Of a stretch of DNA of 64,000 nt, positions 36,501-51,500 are shown one piece after another. The stretch comes from Oxyruncus cristatus (Eukaryota > Chordata > Aves > Passeriformes > Cotingidae), in the NCBI GenBank assembly GCA_013399855.1, contig VXAY01007418.1, positions 220,169 through 284,168 of the forward strand, read 5' to 3'. The notes beneath the pieces are model-generated. The model had not been told where the DNA came from. It worked only from the letters and a program-made list of their open reading frames with translations, and made no database searches. The position numbers were made by a program, and so were the translations under genes. Position 1 is the stretch's first letter. Every line of letters starts with the position of its first letter.

Positions 36501-39500
36501 CATGCTGGTGGTCAGAAGCACCTTTTATATCACTTATAACACCATTGCAGTGCAGTGGGTTTATTTCTCCAGGTCCCAAACAAACGACGCCATCAAAATA
36601 TTTGTGAATATGAATAGTAATACTTCACATTTGTCTAGAACATGGAGATGCCACCAGCAATGTGTGACACTATTGGTAAGCCTAAACCATCCCAGCTGTA
36701 AACGGGATGTGAAGGGAGGAATGAGGAGATTAAGAACAACATTTTCAAAGCCATCTCGGGGAGGGAGTCGAAGCTCTGGCTCCAGGACCAGAACTTGCAC
36801 TGTGTCATTACACACCCAAAAATCCTGCAGAGGGCAAAGGAAAGCACCCACGGCCAGAGCAGCAGGAATGCTGCACACACCAGCTGGGATCAGAGTGCAG
36901 GTTAAAGAATGTGTCCAGGCCACCAAAAAATGGGAGTTTCATTCCTTTGTGGTGGGTTGACCCAGGCTGGGGAAAACGTAACAAAAGGCTTGTGCGAGAG
37001 TTAAAGACAGGGAGGGATCAACCACTGACTGCCATCCCGGGAAAAACGGACTTGACTTGGGGAAATTAATTTATTACCAATCAAATCAGAGTAGGGTTAT
37101 AAGAAATAAAACCAAATCTTGAGAAAATACCTTCCCCCCACCTCTCTCTTCTTCCTGGGCTCAAAATCAATTCTGATTTCTCTGTCTCCTCCCCACCAGC
37201 GGTGCAGGGAATGGGGGCTGTGGTCAGTCATCACATGTTGCCTCTGCTGCTCCTTCCTCCTCAGGAGAGGGCTCCTCACACGCTTCCCTACTCCAGTGTG
37301 GGATCCTTCCCATGGGAGCCAGTCCTCCAGGAATTTCTCCAGTGTGAGCCCTTCCCATGGGTTGCAGTTCTTCCTGAACTGCTCCAGTGTGGGTCCTTCC
37401 CATGGGGTCAGTCCCTCAGGAACAGGCTGCTCCAGTGGGATCTGTCCCCTGTGGGGTCCCAAGTCCTGCCAGCAAACCTGCTCCAGCGTGGGCTCCTCTC
37501 TCCAGGGGGACACAGGTCCTGCCAGGAGCTGCTCCAGTACAGGCTTCCCAGAAGTCACAGCCTCCTTTGGGCATCTCCCTGCTCTGGAGGCCTTGTGGGG
37601 TCTCCAGGGGCTGCAGTTGGATCTCTGCTCCCCCATGGACCTCCCTGGGCTGCAGAGGCACAGCTGCCTCTCCATGGGCTGCACCTCAGCCTGAAGGGGA
37701 CCCTCAGCTCCGGTGCCTGGAGCACCTCCTGCCCCTCCTGCTGCACTGACTGGGGGTCTGCAGGGTTGGTTCTCTCATGTCCTCACTNTGTCCTCACTCT
37801 TCTCTTCCCTGGCTGCAATTGCTCCTGCACAGCAACTGCTTTCCCCTTCTTAACTCTGTTATCCCAGAAGCTCCACCACCATCACCGATGGGCTCAGCCT
37901 TGGCCAGCGGTGGGGCCATCCTGGAGCTGGAATTGGCTCCGTTGGACATGGGGAAGCTTCCGGCAGCTCCTCACAGAAGCCACCCCTGCAGCCCCCCCAG
38001 CTACCAGAACCTGGCCATGCAGACCGAACACAGCCCGAATTCACAGCTCTCCCTCCCCACTTTGGGAACTTCAAGCCTTTTCTGGTGAAAACAAGCAGAA
38101 GTTCAGGATTCCTGAGGCCACGGAGGAAATAACATAAAGAATATGAAATCCCAATCCAGGGACTGGAGCACTCTTCCAGCCAGCTGCCCACCAGGCCAGG
38201 GACCCAGGGTTGCTGTCCCATCAAATCCCATGTTCCTGGTGGCACAGGATGCACCTTTGAAACTGGTCTAGTGAATATTCCTATTCCTCCTTCCTATTCC
38301 AAGCATACTGCCTTCCAAGCAAGCAGCAGGTCCAGTCTGGCTCCCTGCACCACTACAACAACTTTCCAGAGTTGTCAGTAAGAGGACACATCTATTTGAA
38401 AGCTGTTTAAAGCCCAATTTATCTCTGGGAATGATGGATGCACCCTCTTGATAAAAAGCGGTGTAATAATCTCGGCATTTCAAATTTAGTCTCCTTCAGT
38501 GGCTCCATCACAAGTTGTTCAATTCACAACTCCCAAAGAGATCCTTGTTTTTCCAACAGCTGCCACCACAAGGTCAAGTTGGCACCTAAAAAGCAAACTG
38601 TGCTTTTTTTCCTGCTTTATTTAAACACACACTCACACAAATTGTCCCAGACTGTCCCCACAGACACTTTTCTGATGACGCCCAAGGCAATGTGAAAATG
38701 CAACTGCTCTCCTTGAGCTGCAGAATGTTGGTGCCAAGCATGGAAAAGAGGGGTTTGGGGTAAACTCAGAGGGATTTGGAGATGGGACAAGGTGTGGTTT
38801 CAGTGCTGCACACACCACGTGGAGAGGAAATCATGGAGGTGACTTGGGAATCACGGGAATCAGCCTCTACAGCTCCACATGCTGGGAGGAGAACAGAGAT
38901 CAAGATGCACGATTTTCACACTTCCATTTCTGTGCTTCATGCCCCTTCTCACCAACGTGCAACTGTTACCTCATCACACAGGTTTTTGGTGAGTTTTGGT
39001 CCGCTTTAGAGCTTTCACCAAGTGAATTCCGAGCTGCTTCTGCACTCCCCTGAACATTTTGGAAATGGGAAAAACCAGATGGAAACTACTGCGCTCAGTT
39101 TGCCTACTCTTGTTTTTCCCAGTAACCCACAGCTTTTTGCACTTTTTTCCACATTTGAAAGAAAACTGACTTCCTGTTTTCTTCTCCTGATGTTGGGTAG
39201 ACGTGTAACTGCTGCTGGTATCATGCAAACACTGTATTAACTTAGAATTACTTAATTTCCTCAGGTTGCTGTTTTTTGGCTAATACAACTCCAATTCCAG
39301 ATTCTTCCAATGGAGTTATTTTAAGCATGGAGTTTCCTTTGGTTTTTACTGATTGTCTCATTTCTCTGAGTTTCTCTCATTCAAGGCAGAAGCTTGAAGA
39401 CCTTCTGCAAAACCCTTAAAATAGTTCAGAGTGTTTCTGTCAACCAGAACAGCCTGTGTAGACAAACCCACCTGCACCAACACATGTAACAGGTTTATTT

Positions 39501-42500
39501 ACACACATTCAGCTTCTGGATTTTGCTGCGGCCCAACTGCATCCCTAAGACTTTAATTTGTAAAAGCATCTTAATTAGCAATGATTAATTCAAATGAAAT
39601 GATGGAAGGTGATCACGTCACCATGACCCACCCCCCCCAAAGGTTCAGGAGAGACAGAGGAGGGCAGCACATCTGGATCTACCACAGCAAGGTCACCAAA
39701 GCTGATCACAGTGTATTAAAATTACCAACAGTGCTTAAAAACAATGAAAACACAGGTGGAACACAGACATGTAAAACACACAGCACTTAGGAAAGGAAGT
39801 CACAGGTGTTAGGAGTTAACACAGCTTTGAGGGGAGGTGGAACAAACCCACTGAACTTCCCTAACTACACAAAAGCCAGGTCGGATTCAGGAAATTCCTG
39901 AAATAAAAACACTTGAAGGTTACGAGAGGAAAGTATCCTTTAATCTCACCCTGTTCTACTCTCCTCCAGGTATCTGCTCATGGACCCTGTTGGAGCCAGG
40001 ACGTTGGCAGAAGGATCTTCGGAAAAACCCTTGATCCTCACTCTTAGAAAATGCCAAAACGTGCTTTATTACGAGAATCATTGAATGGTTTGTTTTGGAA
40101 GGGACACTAAAGACCACCCAGTTCCAACTCCCTGCCACGGGCAGGGAACCTTCTTCTAGACCAGGAATTCGGTCTGAGTTAGTCTTGTCATGTCTTTGGT
40201 AACCTCTGTAAGGACCCTCCCATCACAAGCTTTGTAGTTTTCCTTGCAAAAAGTGCAGAATTTAAAATAAAGGGAAGATCTCGGGCAACATCCAGCAGGG
40301 CAGACACGAGAAAGTGGTTTGATGGAAGAAGGGTGAGAGCGCAGAGGAACTGAGGTGGGGGAAGGGGAGAAAAGGAGAGAACAGCACTGGATGTGACATT
40401 CCAAACAGGCTGGAAAATGCTGTCATTCACACTGATATCACAGCTTTGCAATTATCAGCTTTTCCAGCTGTGAAAGTGTCTGATTAGGTTTTATATTTTT
40501 GGGGGGTCTATAAATATATCTTGGTGTGGGTTTTTTTTAAACAGAGATTGTGCTGTTTGCTTTTGATATATTTAAAAATCAGGTGTAAGAAGGGAAGCAG
40601 ATGTGCTTGTTTTCAAAACTGAAAGTCATAAAAAAGCATGTAAAGATTTTCACACTGGCTGACATAAAGGAAGGAAATAGTAATATTTCAGCTGGGGAAC
40701 AATATCCAAAGCCCAGGCCACACGTAGCCTGTTGGCAGCAAAGTGACACACTTAGCAAACCAGGAGCAGCAGATGATTAAATCTCATTATACCTGTTCCA
40801 TTCCAAAACATTTTAGGTACAACTTGTGTCTCTCCAAGCACTTACTGTATTAATGACATCAGGAGCACCTCGTAAAATCCAAACAGGTAGTTTTATGCCA
40901 GCAGCTATAGCTGGACAACTTACTCAGTTCCAGGAATCTCAGAATTATTTCCCACCCAAAGCCATGAATAAGATGATAAAACAGGCAGAAGATTTCTCTC
41001 CGTGACCTACCCAGGTTGCTGCAGAACTCTCCCACCATTCCATCCGGGTTGGCGGTGGGGATTTGGGTCAGACCCGTCAGGATGAGAACGTCGCTGTTTT
41101 TAAGAGAAGCCTGGTCCATGGGCTGGAACAGAGCACAGGGAAATAACCTGAGGAATGGGAGGTTGTAACACAGGTTTCTCTGGCAGGACCTAATAGATAC
41201 AGAGACCAAGAAGGAGAACACACATGGAACGCTTTAAACATTCCTCCATCTGTGGAAACCTGACCAGAGTTAATAAAAACACGGACAACTGTTTACCTGC
41301 ATCCCAGAGCCCAAACAAACAGCGGAATTGGAACTGGATCCATCCCAAAATATTCCCTGTAGTCTAATCAGTTCATGGCCTCGGGAGCTGAGCACTGAGA
41401 AGGCCATAATTTGCTGAGCATGTGGCAGTGAGTCAGGAAGGTTTGACACGTGCATTCTGAGCTCTGGCTGCTCTAGTTTCCAGCTTACTTCCCTCTGCAA
41501 ATCCAGGTGTCAGCTTTGATTTCCAGGGCTCTACAGGGGCAGCACCATTTTCCTCAACCCTTCAGTGGATTCTCTTGGGAAGGGGCGAGATCAGCAAAGG
41601 CCTTTGGGCTTGAGGCTCCCAGTTTTGGGTATGAATCTGAATCATAGGATCACGGCATCATAGAATATCCTGAATTGGAAGGAATGCCCAAGGATCATTG
41701 AAGTTCAAAAGGTTCACCCTTTTTGCACTGAGGTCTATTAACTAATATGCTTTATACTGGTATTTTCTTAAAGCAGACTGGAAATGCAAACCCACTTCTC
41801 TCCATCAGCAAACAGAGAGTAGATACTCTCTGCAGCCTCACCAGGGGGGAAGATTTCTGTCACAAGAGACTGATGAAGAGATTTCCTCTACTGAACGCTG
41901 AAGACCACTGTGAGGTTAATTCCCCTGATTACAGTTCCCAGAGCCATTCTGAAGCAGTTGAGAAGGACCTTGCTCTGTTAAACAAGCAGGGGAATTTCAC
42001 ATCAACTTTGACAGAAGTTTACACTGTGCACCCCCCGGTAGGATCAGACCTGACACGTGAGATTTATCCCAATCTCTGAGTCTCTGTAGTGTGCCCGTGA
42101 AAATGAAATGCCAATAATGCAATAAAAAATAATACGGAATGTGCCTGTGATAATGTACATAATGATTATGCCATATTAGATCCACATAATTTCACATGCC
42201 ACTGCACTGAGAGGGCCTGCATTGATTTTCGTGGGTTAACGTAAAGAATATGTCTTAAAAAGCTTTTAGTGACACGTCTGAACCTGTGCTGTCAACTCCT
42301 GTTCTCCACTTCACTGGCAACGGTGTCAATTCGAGCCTCAGGAGAGGGGGAGGCAAAATTTCACCAGAAACCATCTGCCAGAAGACAGAAAAGGGAACAA
42401 TTAATGATGCCAGGCCTAACTCCCAGCTCACTGGAAAAGCGCTCAGGTTTTACTGCTGTTCAAAAAGCCCAGGATATGCTTAAAGGATATCCATTTTTAA

Positions 42501-45500
42501 CACAAAAATGCAGTGACTGTTTTCACACACTGCTCAAAAACTGGGGATTTCATGATGAACTGCTCCCCACTATTCTGTGGAGAAACAGGCCGGACAAACA
42601 GCGATTCTGACTCTGTGCCACTCAAAGATATTGTTATCGTTACATGTTGTCTGTCAAGCATCAGAGGGATGAAGAGCTGGTTGGCAGCTCCCAAAACCCA
42701 CTGCTTATTACACAATCCACATTGGAGCAGCCCGTACTGGTGTTCACAGGGATGAACCCCAGGAGAAAAACTACCCACTGCCTTCAAAAAGCATCTGGGA
42801 GCAAATACAAGACAATGCTGATTTCTGGTAACGTCCGCGATGTGGTGAATAACAGGAAAAGAGCAAACTGAATGTGGTTTTATCACAGAATCACAGAATC
42901 AGACGGGTTGGAAAGGACCTCTGAGATCATCAAGTCCAACCCTTGATCCAACCCCCCCGTGGTTACCAGACTATGGCACTAAGCGCCACGTCCAGCCTCG
43001 TCTTGAAAACCTCCAAGGATGGAGAATCCACCACTTTCCTGGGCAGCCCATTCCAAGGGCTGATTACTCTCTCTGTAAAGAATTTCTTTCTGATATCTAA
43101 CCTAAACCTCCCCTGGCACAGCTTAAATGTTTTCATTATCTGGCAAAATATTCCTTCAAACTATGTGTTAGTGCGAAATTATGCAAAGTGCAAAGGACTG
43201 GATGCTAAAAAATGAGGCTCTGGAAAGCACGTGGGACAAGCAGCACAGTCAGCAGTGAATAACCCAGGTTCAATCTCTTGTTGGAGCAGGTCCCTCGGGT
43301 TTCGGGGAGGCTCCCAGCACCTTCCCCTGCACTGTTTAAGCTCAAACTGCCCTGCCTGATGCTCCCACCTCTGCTGCAGGTTGCAGTGAGTGCAGATCAC
43401 AGCTCATGGGCTGTGCTCTTCCCAGGCAGTTCACTCACACCCCCATCCCTGCCACTGGGAGTTAATTTCCATAAAAACAAGGCTTTTACCAGGAGTTTCC
43501 AGAGAAATGTTCACCTTTGGAAGATGATGAAGCGTGGCCAGTCTGAGCCGATAAACTGAATCACCACTTCACACCAACAAAGGCAAAACATTCTCAGTGA
43601 CCAAATGACTTTTATAGAAGTTTCTCCTCATGGAAATACTCCTTTTATACCTTGTCAAATATTGCTGCTTCTTCACTAGGAGGGGACGAGAGACCACAAC
43701 CCAGGATGGAATGAGGCTGAGAAAAAAAAGGGATTTAGGGGCTCTGATACATTTTGTGCAGCCGACAATGGCCAGACTATTAAGGATCCTTTCTCTACTG
43801 CAGCTGCTCAGCTCCTGAGAACAAGCTTTTAAGTGAAGGATGCTCAGAAGCAAAGCACTCCAGCAGATCCCCCACCTTGGGGGAAATCACTTACTGGTCA
43901 GCAACCTGACACATTTGCTAAAATTATTTTTAAATACCTCCTGCTAATAATGCTTTTAACTATTTTGACAACTTCTGAAGCACACGGCCCCGCAAACTTC
44001 AAGCCATTCTTTGCACTAAGAATTTATGGATCTGGAGAGAATTAATTTACTGGAAATTACATCTACAGCACTATAAAGACTTTGCCCTTAGCAGAGCAGG
44101 GTGGAAAAGTTGGCAGGCAATTACCCATCATTTCTCCCAAGGAAGGATGTTTCAGAAGTGATATAGAAGCAGTCTGTGAACTGTCTGTGAAGACTCGTTG
44201 GTGAAATATGGATTTAAAAAAAATTCACTAATGCTCTATTGTTTAACTCTGTTGAAAAATTTCCTGTTTAAAGAGAATTTCACAGTTATAAGTGAACAGC
44301 AAATCACCAATAACACAGAATTTATGTTTCCCTCATAACTATTGATACCTGTCACTTATCAGGGTGTGTCTTATCAGGGTGTGCCCACTAAGCCCAGCCA
44401 CTGATAACAGAATTACCTTAGGATGGCTTCTATCCTAAACCTGATCCCAGCTGGAATAAGCTCCTCTTTTGTTTTTAGCTAAGACATTTCCTTCTAAAGA
44501 GGACTAACAGAAGTCAGGGCCTGTACCTGAGGGTGTGTTGTAAGTAGAGAAGATCCTGAAACGTAGGAGACCTTTTCGTAGTGCGACTGGATGATCCAGT
44601 TGGAACTTCCAAGAGCGTAGCCTGAGCTCAGGGGGGTGACCTGGACAGCACCAAACAGCTCCTGGAACACACAGCAAGACACATTAACTTGGGTGAGTCC
44701 CAAAACGGCTCATTTTATCATCAGTGATGTGAATTTTAAAATCAGTTCTGCTACTCAAAGCCTTTATGAAGCTGAGAATTACTCATGAGTAACAGGACAC
44801 ATGCTCTGACAGGTGCTTTCCTGAGGCAGGGCTTCCATGAAGTCTCTGTTCCATGGGAATCCTGTGACATCTAACTGAGCTCAGACTTAACCATACCTCA
44901 AAACAAAGGAATCACCCAGGGTCTTGGTTTAATGCCTCCCTTTGCTGTATTAAAAAAGTTCGAAGGGGCTTTAAATCTTTGAAAACTTTATCCTCCTTTA
45001 GTCAAATTAAATTGGTATTGGCCAGCAGGAGAGAAGGGAGGACAAGCACTTCTTCACTGATAAAAAACTCTGCTTGGGTTGCAAGCTTTTAGTGTGGAAA
45101 ACAAACTTAACCTCAAACTCACTCACGTTCTAACTTTACTTCTTTTTAAATGCTGTCTACTGGTGATTTAGAAACACCACCCTGCAAACTCAACCCACAT
45201 TTTGGTTTCAGCATGAGCAGCCTGACAGTTGTCTCCTGGTGTCATTAGAAACTTGCACACAGCAAGGTGTTACCCTTGTTTGGAGAGAGGAAAATAAGCC
45301 TCCACGTACACCTCCCTAATGTGATCTGCTTTCTGGTTACTGAATAATAGAACAAGCACCTGATTCCTGCAATACTAATGATTTTTCTACTATCTCAATA
45401 CAGGTTTGGATGCCTTGCAGAACAAGGCAGGGCCTCCATCCCTCAGAGCATGTAAACCAAGGCTCTAAAGTCTGGTTATAATTTTAAAAGTTAGCTTTGG

Positions 45501-48500
45501 GAGGTGGTAAAATACGTTGGGGTTTTTTTTTCACAGTAATTGTAAAAGCATTGGCTCAGATGCACAGAGTTAAAATTAGGAGGTGCATCCACACTGTGAG
45601 GGTGGTTGAAAATGAAGAGTAACAACCCATGGATACTCAGGAGTCACAACTTACTTTAACCCATTTTTTAATTTCTTATGGCCCTGAGCAATAAAAACAG
45701 GTACCATGGCCCACATACTGCCTGCAAACCACAAGGGATCTGCAGACTATGGAATTGTTGGTTCAGTTCATTCTGGAAACTACACTGGATTATAGTCAAC
45801 AACATTACAGACAATGAGCGTTATCTGGGAGCTCGGGGAAAGGAGTTTCTGCAGTTCACGTTGAACCATTAGGTTTTGTTTACAATCCCTAATTTACAGC
45901 ATGGAAGAAAGTGGAGGCTGAAGCACTCAGAAGACTCCCAGAAGTGAGATACGGTAACTCAGGAGGGGATGTGGCTTTACAGAGAGGATCCATCCATTCC
46001 CTGCATCCTCCCAGCTCTCAGTGGGCCAACCATCAACTCCAAATTTGAAGGTACACCGCCTTAAAATTGGCCTCCCCAAGGAAGAGGAGAAACAAATGGA
46101 TATTCCCTAATTTCACCACACAGGAACCCTTCCTGGGAGGCAGAGACTGTGGGACATTCCTTATAATCCAGTCCTGCTTTCCTAGGCTACAGTAACTAGA
46201 TCTTACAGGGGATCAGGAGGAGAAAGAGAAAAGGAAGGGCATTTCCAGGGAAAAGATGGGAGACAAGCTGTTGGTGTCGACCTGAGGGCAGCTTTAGAGG
46301 TACTCACAATTTTCTGGGAATATCCCACGAGCTGGATCTTACTGAGGGCTGCATTCACTTCTGGCATGGTGTAGCACTTCCTCCACATGGACACCTCCAC
46401 CGCGTCCTTCAGCGGCGCCGGCAGCAACCTGCACACACCAACGTCTTCAGAATGTCCTGGTGGACTTTTTACACCCCTCTCTACCCTCCTGATCTTAGAT
46501 TTCACTCTTTTTATTTTCAATAAGCCTGGTGCTTCTAAGACAGCCTATTACAGCCCATTCCACCTCACCCCGAGGATTGCTCTGCTTCAGCTCTTTGTTG
46601 CTGTTCTGTCCAGCCCTTGCATCAAAGAAGGAACTGTGAGTGAGGTGTTATCACAACTCTTGTGGTGTTTTCATCACTGAAAAATGGGATGTCAACATGA
46701 AATGCACCACCAGCACTGGTAGAGATGACTGGGATCTTGGATCACTGTCCGTTTTGCACATCCTAATAATCTGAAAACATGTGAATAATCTAATACCCTA
46801 ATAATCTGACACAATCCTGTGATTGTGACCAGATCGTGACCAGGGGTGGCCCTGCTCTGATTTTTGTCACTGGTCTCTTCCAAGAGCACGTGTCCCTGCA
46901 GCTCAGCTTCCCTGCCTTCACCCCCCCAGTGCACTGGCAAGGATACACGAGCTGACACTGCAGAGCTCTTTGAAATCCCCTACACGGAAGTCTTTAAGAT
47001 GTTTTACACCAAAGTAAAATCCATCCATTCTGCCCCTCACAGACATTGCAAGTGAGCTGGACAGCGTTGTCAAGGGAAGAAGTGAACCATAATGTCACAG
47101 GCTCTAAGAGGGATGGCTAACTCCTGGGAAATAAATCTTCCTTAGGAACATGGACTGAGGCAGGAAGCAGCACAGCTGCCAAATGCGTAAGAAGAATAGG
47201 ATTTTTTTTTTTTTTTGTATATTAAACCAATGCTAAATCAAAGGCTAATTCAAACCAATTTCCAAAGATTTATGGAAATTGGTCAAGTTTCTTTGATCAA
47301 TTTGTTTAAAGGAATTTAATTTATTGTTATATCTACTAGGTCAGTGAACTCCTCCATAATTTAAGATACTGAAGAAAGGATTAAGGGCAGCTCTTGCCAA
47401 GACCACTGCACAGGTCTGGAGCGATAACTGTAATTCCAGCACACTCTGGCTGAAAGCTCATTGTGCTTCAGGAAACAAACAAAGCCTTCAAGGTCTTTTT
47501 TGGGAAGTCAAGCAACAAAAGGCCAAACAATGTGGATAGTTGTCCACCACTGCATTGAAGCAAATTGCCTGTAAAAGCCTTTAACCCACCGTAAGAGGCA
47601 TTTAGTGTTGGATGCTTTCAGGAGCTTCTCTTCTGGGAAGAGGAGAATATTTCTCCAGGTAATGGAGAAAGTGGGGAATTGTCCTTGGTGACTGAAGGAA
47701 GTTTCTATCAGCCTTGACTCTGTGGCTATGCTGTAAAGATACTCTGATCCCTGGCAGAGACCAGTGGGCACCAGTCTCCAGTGGTTTCATTTGGGTGAGT
47801 GGCACAGAGACGATGAGGTGCTGGTCCCTCAGATGTGCCCCTGCTGGATTCAGTCTGTCCCCTTTTAAAATCTGCACAGAGTTACCAGAGGATATTTTAC
47901 AGTCTGGAGTAAATCTACTAAAATCATGGCAACACCCCGTCATGGATCACCTCCCAGCAACCAGGTGTGTGTGGGCAGATGCTGGGACAGCCACAAGCAG
48001 GAGGGTTCCGTGAAGCAGCACCACCAGGGACACAAAATTTAGGCTTGAGAAACTCAGAGGTTTGTTTTTTTAACTGGGCATCTGTACACAGACAGTCCCT
48101 CCTGGTCCATGCAAAAGGGTGACACGTAATATATGACATAAAAAAGAGAATTGTTTGAAGGGAGAGGAGGATGCAGCACCAAACTTGTCCCCCATTCAGC
48201 CTCAGGAAACAGCCTGTTTCAGGTATTTTAGAGAAAAGATATAAGAAAGCATCAAACAAGATGTCAACAAAGCGCCTTTCATAAGGCAAACTTCCTCTTT
48301 GCCTCCCTGAATCCCAATCAGTGTGAAAGATATCCTGGCTCATCTCAAATAAAACCCACTGGCAATAAAGCTGGCTAAGCTATTAGTTCAGACTGGATCT
48401 GATAATGGAAAAATGTAAACCACTCTAATGAACTTACTATATTTTATACAGTGTTTGCATTTAAAATGCTCCAGTGCATTATCTAATGGAGATGACAACA

Positions 48501-51500
48501 CTTTGTGTTCTATACTAGCTGTTCGGAGTAGAACCAGCTGAACTGTAAAGCGGTATTTGAAAGTTCCCTAAAAATGAATAGTAAAAGCAGATTGATCAGC
48601 CTGAGAAATTCAAGTTACACTCAGAAGTAATAAGTATTCTGTCCTAGCAACAGCCCAAGTATTAAAAAAAAACCCCAATTCCTCAAGGATCACATTTGCC
48701 TAACTAACGGAAGTCAGCCCAACCCTGCCTGTGCCATCAGCCAGGTGCTGATTTGTGGAGCAGGGGAGGGTTGCTCACATGCTCTAATAATCAGTTCCAT
48801 TCACTCCTGCCTGACACTTGTCACCAGGAGCCTCAAAACACTTTGCAGACATTAATTAAGTCCCCGTTTGCCCTCTGGGGTGGGGGGAGCTCTATGTTAC
48901 AGAAGCACAGGGAGGTGAAGGGGGGAACTCGGAGCAAAGGTGGAAAGGGAATTGTCCCCAGACAACACTGGTTTGTAGCCTCACGGCAGAGTTTCTGATA
49001 CACAAATTTCTGTTACTAAATAGCTGTTTAGTACCTCCCTGGCACCCCTTCAGAACAGCTCCATGGTGGGACTCAGGATGGGGTACTTCCTCAAAAATAG
49101 GAGAGAGGAAAATGTATTTTAAATACCACTTCAACAACAACAAAAAAAAGCCTGCAGCCTCCTCCAGCAGCTGGATCAGAACAAAGATTCCCTCTCTGTG
49201 CTTGCCTCTGGAATAGTCAGCAGCATGTAAAGTGCCAGGCAGCACTTTTCCTAAAATACGACCACCAGGAGAGTGACACACTGTGAGCTCCAAGATATAT
49301 GACCCTCCTTTAAACTGTGCATACAAAACACGCCGTGGTGAGAGGAGAAGAACGGCTCCAGTCCTCCCCCTCCACACCCCGGGAGCTGCAGGAGTGGGTC
49401 TGGTCAGGCCAGCAGGCTCCAAAATTAAAAAAAAACAACCCACTATTCTGAGAACCCTGATAAACTTTATTGTCTTTGGTTTTGCTTTACACCCGAGTTT
49501 TACTTGCCTTCTTCAGAAGTTACCGTGCAAAGGCTGCTCCTAAGCTCAGCAGGGAGCACAATATACAGCTAAAAAACACGGCAATCGGGATTTTTAATTC
49601 CTTTGCTTTGTGATACTGGAAAATATCGAGACTCCTTTTACAATAGGAAATAATTCATTTTTAGGGAACTTGTAAATCAAGCCACCTTAAGAATTAGTGG
49701 TAGAAAATGGGAGACCAATTAAAAATGCACAAAGCAGCCTTTAAAAATAACTTTCTAATCAACCAACCCTATCTTTAAAATGTGCTAAAAACGAAACTGT
49801 CTCCTCCAAGGAACATGTTGTGCACCTAAAATTGTTTTTATTTCCAAGGAAAGCATTATCTGCAATTAGTAAACTGTATGGACAATTCTTAGATTCCACA
49901 GGCTTGCAAAATGTTAGCTGTAGAAGCCCTCAATTTTAAACACCTTGTTTTGATGAACAGCTGGAATAATGGACGTGGTGTTCCCAAACAACCTTTTTTA
50001 TTCAGATTTTGATCTGGTTCGAAGGTTTGGAAAGCCAAAAATGTCACTTCTGCTGTTTAGGTGTAAAAGAAGATGGGAAGAAAGCTAACACTGCTCTGTT
50101 ACTTCCAACAGCTGTGTCTTGACTTTCTTAGTATTTCAGCGAACAAGAATGTAAATATCATTTCCAATTTAAATTATTCCAATACAATATAATTAACTTT
50201 AAATATCTTGATAATTTCATTGATTTTTTAGGATGTTAATACAAAATCGTGCTGGTTTTATCCACCACCATGGAGCTAAACTAAATCAAGCTTGTGAGGC
50301 TGCGGAAGGTCAACAACGTGCAAATGATTTAAAGAAAGAACCGACCCAAGTGAATCTTTTTCTTGGACATTTCAGCTGGTGGGAGCTGACCCATCATTCC
50401 GGTGAATCCTAAACTCGGGTTGGTGTTTTAGGACAGCCACCTTTCCCGGTGACTTGTTCCTTACCTCTGCACCTCCTTGTTCTTCCACATGGAGGCAGAC
50501 TGAGCCTTTGGCACGCGTTCAATGGAATTCACCAGTTCTTCCATGAGGAGCCTGAAATCAAGATGATCATGACTAAATTAGTACAGCAGCCTCTCACACA
50601 GGAGAGAGCTGAGAGCTTTGTCCCAAATCTGGAGGTGTCCCAAACACCTCCAGGCAGTTTTAAAGAGGGTTCTTCCCACAGAGGCATTGCAGATATTACT
50701 GACAACCAACACTATCCCTGTTCTCCACAGAGCATTCCCAATTCCATCTGCCTGGCTGTGACAGCACAGGATCTGGCCCACTGGGTTGTGGGTTATTGGG
50801 AAAGTGCAAGGTAATTTCTTCATTACTGATATAACGTGTCATATGGAATGAGACAAAATACACAAGGAAAGCTCGTTAGCCGGTGCCTGTTTATCACTTG
50901 GAGAAGCCAAGCACATCGTCAGAGGGAACTCTCCTCCTCTACCAGGGCACATTTGAGACAGAGAAATATGTCAGGCATTAAAAATTCTCACTGCAGATTT
51001 CACTGCATCTGTACTTGTGTGCAGGCTTCCTCTTGAAGGGAGGAAGTCACAGATTTACCTGCAGAATGGCATCTGGAATTACTTGGGATGGGGAAAACCA
51101 CACCAGTACACTCTCCCACAAGACTCTTATCTTCAACTCTGGACCAACCCCAGAGGTCTGTTACTAGTTCCTATTCATACAATTCCTTTCACCTACAAGG
51201 GCCTTCAGTTTCTGTTTGTTTTCACACAATGGGGGAATTACTCTGGTATGGGAAGTTTGCACAGGACCATTAACAGCCAAAGATTCCTGCCCTAAGTGCT
51301 TACAGAGTGGTCCAGATACCAGGGCCTAATCTGGGTTCTAATTAATGAACATGGCAGCTGCTCTGCATGTGGGAGGCAGAGACCACGAGGCCAGTTAGGC
51401 CTCATCAAGGGACAAACCGGCAAGGTTTGGTGTTGACAATCAAGAAGACAATTTTGTAAGAACAGACTGGCAAGTTTGATGACTATTATGGGTTTGACTG

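Larger units (their letters stand above)
35457..41010 (-). other. INTS9 intron 9 (5.6 kb)
   Basis: Dominated by the solo LTR (36948-38030), with one CR1 at 40068. The remainder is unique sequence without a recognised gene. Confidence 0.8.

Noticed and set aside
37097..38137. Long frames on both strands (311 and 195 codons)
   Set aside because: They lie in the solo LTR and its internal repeats. No viral protein is present.
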